Positions 62,401 through 64,000 of a DNA stretch of 64,000 nt are shown here, piece after piece; the stretch's first letter is position 1, and every line of letters begins with the position of its first letter. The notes under the pieces are model-generated. The model did no database searches. It was not told the origin of the DNA and worked only from the letters and a program-made list of their open reading frames with translations. This DNA is from Verrucomicrobium spinosum DSM 4136 = JCM 18804 (lineage in GTDB: Bacteria > Verrucomicrobiota > Verrucomicrobiia > Verrucomicrobiales > Verrucomicrobiaceae): assembly GCF_000172155.1 (NCBI RefSeq), contig NZ_ABIZ01000001.1, forward strand, positions 7,845,105 through 7,909,104, read 5' to 3'. The position numbers were made by a program, and so were the translations under genes.

Positions 62401-63135
62401 CTGCTCGCGGCGGATACGGAGCACAACGTGGGGTGCTGGGATGTCAGAAGCGGCAGGCCTTCTGGTAGGAAAATCCGGCTGCCCCGCCGTGTCGATCACC
62501 TGGCCTTTTCCGCAGACGGCAAACGCTGGCTCACCGCCTCTCTGGGGAATGGCAGCTTTGCCCAGGTTTGGGATGCCACCACCTTCCTCCCTGTAGGGCC
62601 CATGCTGGCTCCGGGTCGCACCTTCTGCGCGGCCCTCAGCCGGGACGGAGCGAGTGTGGTGACTTGCGGAGCCGACAACACCGCACGGATCTGGAATGCC
62701 TCCTCCGGCGGACGGATCGGGCGGAACATGACCCATAGCGGCCCCATCTTCCGTTCCATATTCAGTCCAGACGGCCGCATGGTGGCCACCTGCAGTGATG
62801 ATGGCACCGCCCGCGTGTGGGATGCCCTGAGCGGGGCACCGATCTCCCCACCTTTGCCACAGGGCGCGGGATTTGTTTACTGGAACCACACTTCCACCGA
62901 GCTTCTCACCGCCTCAGCCTCCGGAGTGCTCTCACTCTGGGACGTCTCTCCCATCACGGATGCGCTGGATGACCTGCAAGGGCAGGCCGAGCTGCTCTCC
63001 GGTCGCAAATTGGATGCCCTGCTGGGCACGACTGTGCTCACCGGTGAAGAGGTGGCCGTGCGTTGGCAGCAGCGCATACGCCGCCTCCCCCAGCCTCCGG
63101 ACCGGGCTGCCACACCCACCGTTTCACGTCGGTGA
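59446..63135 (+). CDS. Ser/Thr protein kinase with WD40 repeats
   Basis: A 1229-residue protein. N-terminal zinc ribbon with C11, C14, C27 and C30 (CANCGRPLG ... AFCLSCLL). Kinase domain: GEGGFGIVY (71-79), VALK Lys94, HRDIKPSNV (183-191, Asp185), DFGIAK (206-211), GTLQYMSPEQ. An insertion with a low-complexity stretch and a helix (about 387-411, LRFVGALALVLGVSTAILVWL) anchor it. A coiled stretch leads to about 14 WD40-type repeats (FSPDGSRVAIITSDGTAQLW, MSPDGTRLATVSG, FSADGKRWLTAS) making one or two propellers outside or inside the membrane. The upstream sigma factor is probably under its control. A T3SS chaperone follows 103 bases on. ATG at 59446. Confidence 0.92.
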   Translation: MVESTTPAAACANCGRPLGPTAAGAFCLSCLLSPAQHWLDQSEESSRSLSSLEEWEPGDKIDRYQLEELLGEGGFGIVYRAIQREPIHREVALKVLKPRMASRDVVARFEGERQALAMMDHPNIARVYDAGATFSGCPYFVMELVKGKPITEFCRHLPLEQRIRLFIQACRGVQHAHQKGVIHRDIKPSNVLVMGEGIISVAKVIDFGIAKALEQPLADKTIYTAQGQVMGTLQYMSPEQALSAGMDVDTRSDVYSLGVLLYEMLTGVTPLPAERANGNDLAEILKAVRDDTPVRPSQELDKACKTARSQNSTPPLSTEWEEEGVTPATLRGDLDWIVMKALEKERARRYPSVSALMEDLERFLKQEPVQAKAPTARYRVARFARRNTILLRFVGALALVLGVSTAILVWLTLRAKRAESVAREALAAEAAARQETARQEAETRRQLVQLDVVTGDEMVEDGDAFGALLWYLEALRLDRDDAAKETLHRQRLRCAMQSGPQLLTLWPGTVAGEFSPDGSRVAIITSDGTAQLWSCETLQPASPPLTAPGGIRWIRFTDDPGVLLGLSREGLFCEWDLPSGVLTSTPIIPGPAPTSSAWDLTPDGKWLAVTVAGGPRVFRTVPRAAVGPVLEGAPAPTLLRLSSDGCRLAGADGSSLKVWDARSGKLILSSHDLEGPVSHIEMSPDGTRLATVSGRTGGTLDVWDVDLGSRMRPSFRPGGKLLDCSFSPEGRRLAIASHDSYARVFDVASGLPLTESMRHSGAVMEVHFSGDGRRVATSAVGELNARIWDGYTGLPAWPWICHPSSNPCARISANGRFVLTGGEDRALRLWSTPVEGAAKVTANHGAKVVSVSQGTAGRLILSAGADGLVRLWNRTTGDLTALIQPSSPPTAVELSRNENWIVTGGENGMVQVWNSRTGEPVLPELHHGGQRVIQLQFSASGEEFFSLGGEGSLKLWNRRTGKPLARQLEQTGTLIRATYDATGERLLAADTEHNVGCWDVRSGRPSGRKIRLPRRVDHLAFSADGKRWLTASLGNGSFAQVWDATTFLPVGPMLAPGRTFCAALSRDGASVVTCGADNTARIWNASSGGRIGRNMTHSGPIFRSIFSPDGRMVATCSDDGTARVWDALSGAPISPPLPQGAGFVYWNHTSTELLTASASGVLSLWDVSPITDALDDLQGQAELLSGRKLDALLGTTVLTGEEVAVRWQQRIRRLPQPPDRAATPTVSRR

Positions 63136-63238
63136 GACCGGGTTTCCTGAATTGCCCTGTAACCGTAATCCGCAGACCATCAGAGTACTGACCAATCCGC
63201 CCACCCTGATTGCGACTCCTTTCCCAATCGCGCCCTCC

Positions 63239-63691
63239 ATGACCCTCGAAGAACTCGTCCTTTCTGCCGCCGCCGCTCTCGGAAATCCCGGCTTCCAGTA
63301 CACCCGTGACAAAACCTGCGACATGGTGCTGGCGAATGGTCTGCACCTCGTGATCGAGCCCTCCCGCACTGAAGAGGCCGTCCACCTCTATGCAGTAGTG
63401 GGCACCCTGCCCTCTTTTGACCGGGGGCTCTTTGCCGAGACACTGCTCCGGGCCCAGTTGTTTCATCGTGAAGTGGGGGAGGGTTGTTGCTTTGGGCTGG
63501 ATGATGACACCGACGAAATTCTGCTGAACCGCAAGCTGTCCATCCAAAATCAGGGTGAAGAAAGCTTCCTCTCGGCGCTCAATGAATTCGCCAACTGGGC
63601 CAGCTACTGGCGGGACAAACTTCTGACACCTCCCGCCGCCGCACCTCCCGGCTCAGCCTCCCTCAATGACTTCCAGATGCTACGCGCCTGA
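63239..63691 (+). CDS. CesT-family T3SS chaperone
   Basis: A 150-residue acidic protein of class I chaperone layout: TLEELVLSAAAALGNPGFQYTRDKTCDMVLANGLHLVIEPSRTEEAVHLYAVVGTLP, LFAETLLRAQLFHREVGEGCCFGLDDDTDEILLNRKLSI and a C-terminal helix SALNEFANWASYWRDKLL. The dimer should bind the N-terminus of an effector; the next gene, 42 bases on, is the natural client. Confidence 0.85.
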   Translation: MTLEELVLSAAAALGNPGFQYTRDKTCDMVLANGLHLVIEPSRTEEAVHLYAVVGTLPSFDRGLFAETLLRAQLFHREVGEGCCFGLDDDTDEILLNRKLSIQNQGEESFLSALNEFANWASYWRDKLLTPPAAAPPGSASLNDFQMLRA

Positions 63692-63733
63692 GGCTCCCTC
63701 TGCCCCACCTTCAACGTATTTGCCCGTCCCATC

Positions 63734-64000
63734 ATGAATCTCACCGGCCTTTCCGCCTCCCAGACCACACAAGGCACCCAGGGTTTGGCACCCACACCCG
63801 CAAAGCAGGAGGAGCCCATCATCCACCTGCGCACCTCTGAAAAATCCCGTGCGGCACAGAAGGAGATCGCAAAATCCTTCAACGGCATCGACTCGGGCAG
63901 CGTGCTGAGTTCGGCGGGAATGAGAATGGTGCTGGGAGAACCCACCAAGTATGCCAATCTGAAAGACGGAGTGGTGCACCTGATGCACAAGATTTCCGAC
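63734..64000 (+). CDS. T3SS effector candidate, N-terminal part (cut by the window end)
   Basis: Eighty-nine codons are open to the window edge. The start is Ser/Thr/Gln-rich (MNLTGLSASQTTQGTQGLA), followed by PTPAKQEEPIIHLRTSEKSRAAQKEIAKSFNGIDSGSVLSSAGM and then MVLGEPTKYANLKDGVVHLM. No signal peptide. The low-complexity polar start and the preceding CesT chaperone gene are the usual marks of a T3SS effector. No family can be named from this part. Confidence 0.6.
   Translation, partial: MNLTGLSASQTTQGTQGLAPTPAKQEEPIIHLRTSEKSRAAQKEIAKSFNGIDSGSVLSSAGMRMVLGEPTKYANLKDGVVHLMHKISD

Overview
The window is a high-GC stretch that most resembles a Verrucomicrobium-type member of the Verrucomicrobiota. 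Reasons: DUF1501 and DUF1549/DUF1553 proteins, Tat-exported PhoX-type phosphatase, FG-GAP proteins, a Ser/Thr kinase with WD40 repeats next to its own sigma factor, BlaI/BlaR1-type signalling, few clear Shine-Dalgarno sequences, and mosaic palindromic intergenic repeats. From memory, a type III secretion system (T3SS) has been reported in Verrucomicrobium spinosum; the species here is an inference.

Left part (1-24.8 kb) is ordinary accessory/metabolic DNA: the end of a phosphoesterase gene (1-327); two repeat-rich gaps (328-1009, 8038-8768); a three-gene ABC-type exporter (ATPase, FtsX permease, HlyD adaptor; 1557-6344, minus); a tyrosine recombinase; a DUF1501/DUF1553/pectate-lyase-like block; a blaI-blaR1-like pair with two dyad operator candidates and an unusual ExbD-like tail on the BlaR1-like protein; an ECF sigma factor with a small membrane protein and two paralogous membrane-anchored proteins; a PhoX-like phosphatase; and a beta-helix protein.

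Right part (24.8-64 kb) is dominated by a complete Ysc-family T3SS. From 57.4 down to 27.4 kb all genes lie on the minus strand, mostly overlapping or separated by tens of bases. The order is: a 994-aa EF-hand protein, LcrG-like, LcrV-like tip candidate, SycD/LcrH chaperone, YopB-like and YopD-like translocators, YopN-TyeA-SycN-YscX-YscY-SctV, then a CesT-type chaperone, SctC, SctD, SctE, SctF, SctG, SctI, SctJ, SctK, SctL, SctN, SctO, SctP, SctQ, SctR, SctS, SctT, SctU, and finally a 699-aa substrate candidate with a YbjN-like protein. An LcrR-like gene is divergent at the head (57484, plus). This closely follows the Yersinia pCD1/Pseudomonas Psc gene order, including the YscX/YscY pair that marks the Ysc family.

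Candidate effectors flank the machine. On the left are an actin-fragmin-kinase-like protein with a divergent CesT chaperone (25.6-27.3 kb) and an unrecognised 219-aa protein. On the right are a CesT chaperone and the start of an unknown protein cut by the window edge (63.2-64.0 kb), after a sigma factor/WD40-kinase pair. The eukaryote-type kinase, translocators and chaperone-effector pairs suggest an organism that manipulates eukaryotic cells, with calcium possibly involved in control.
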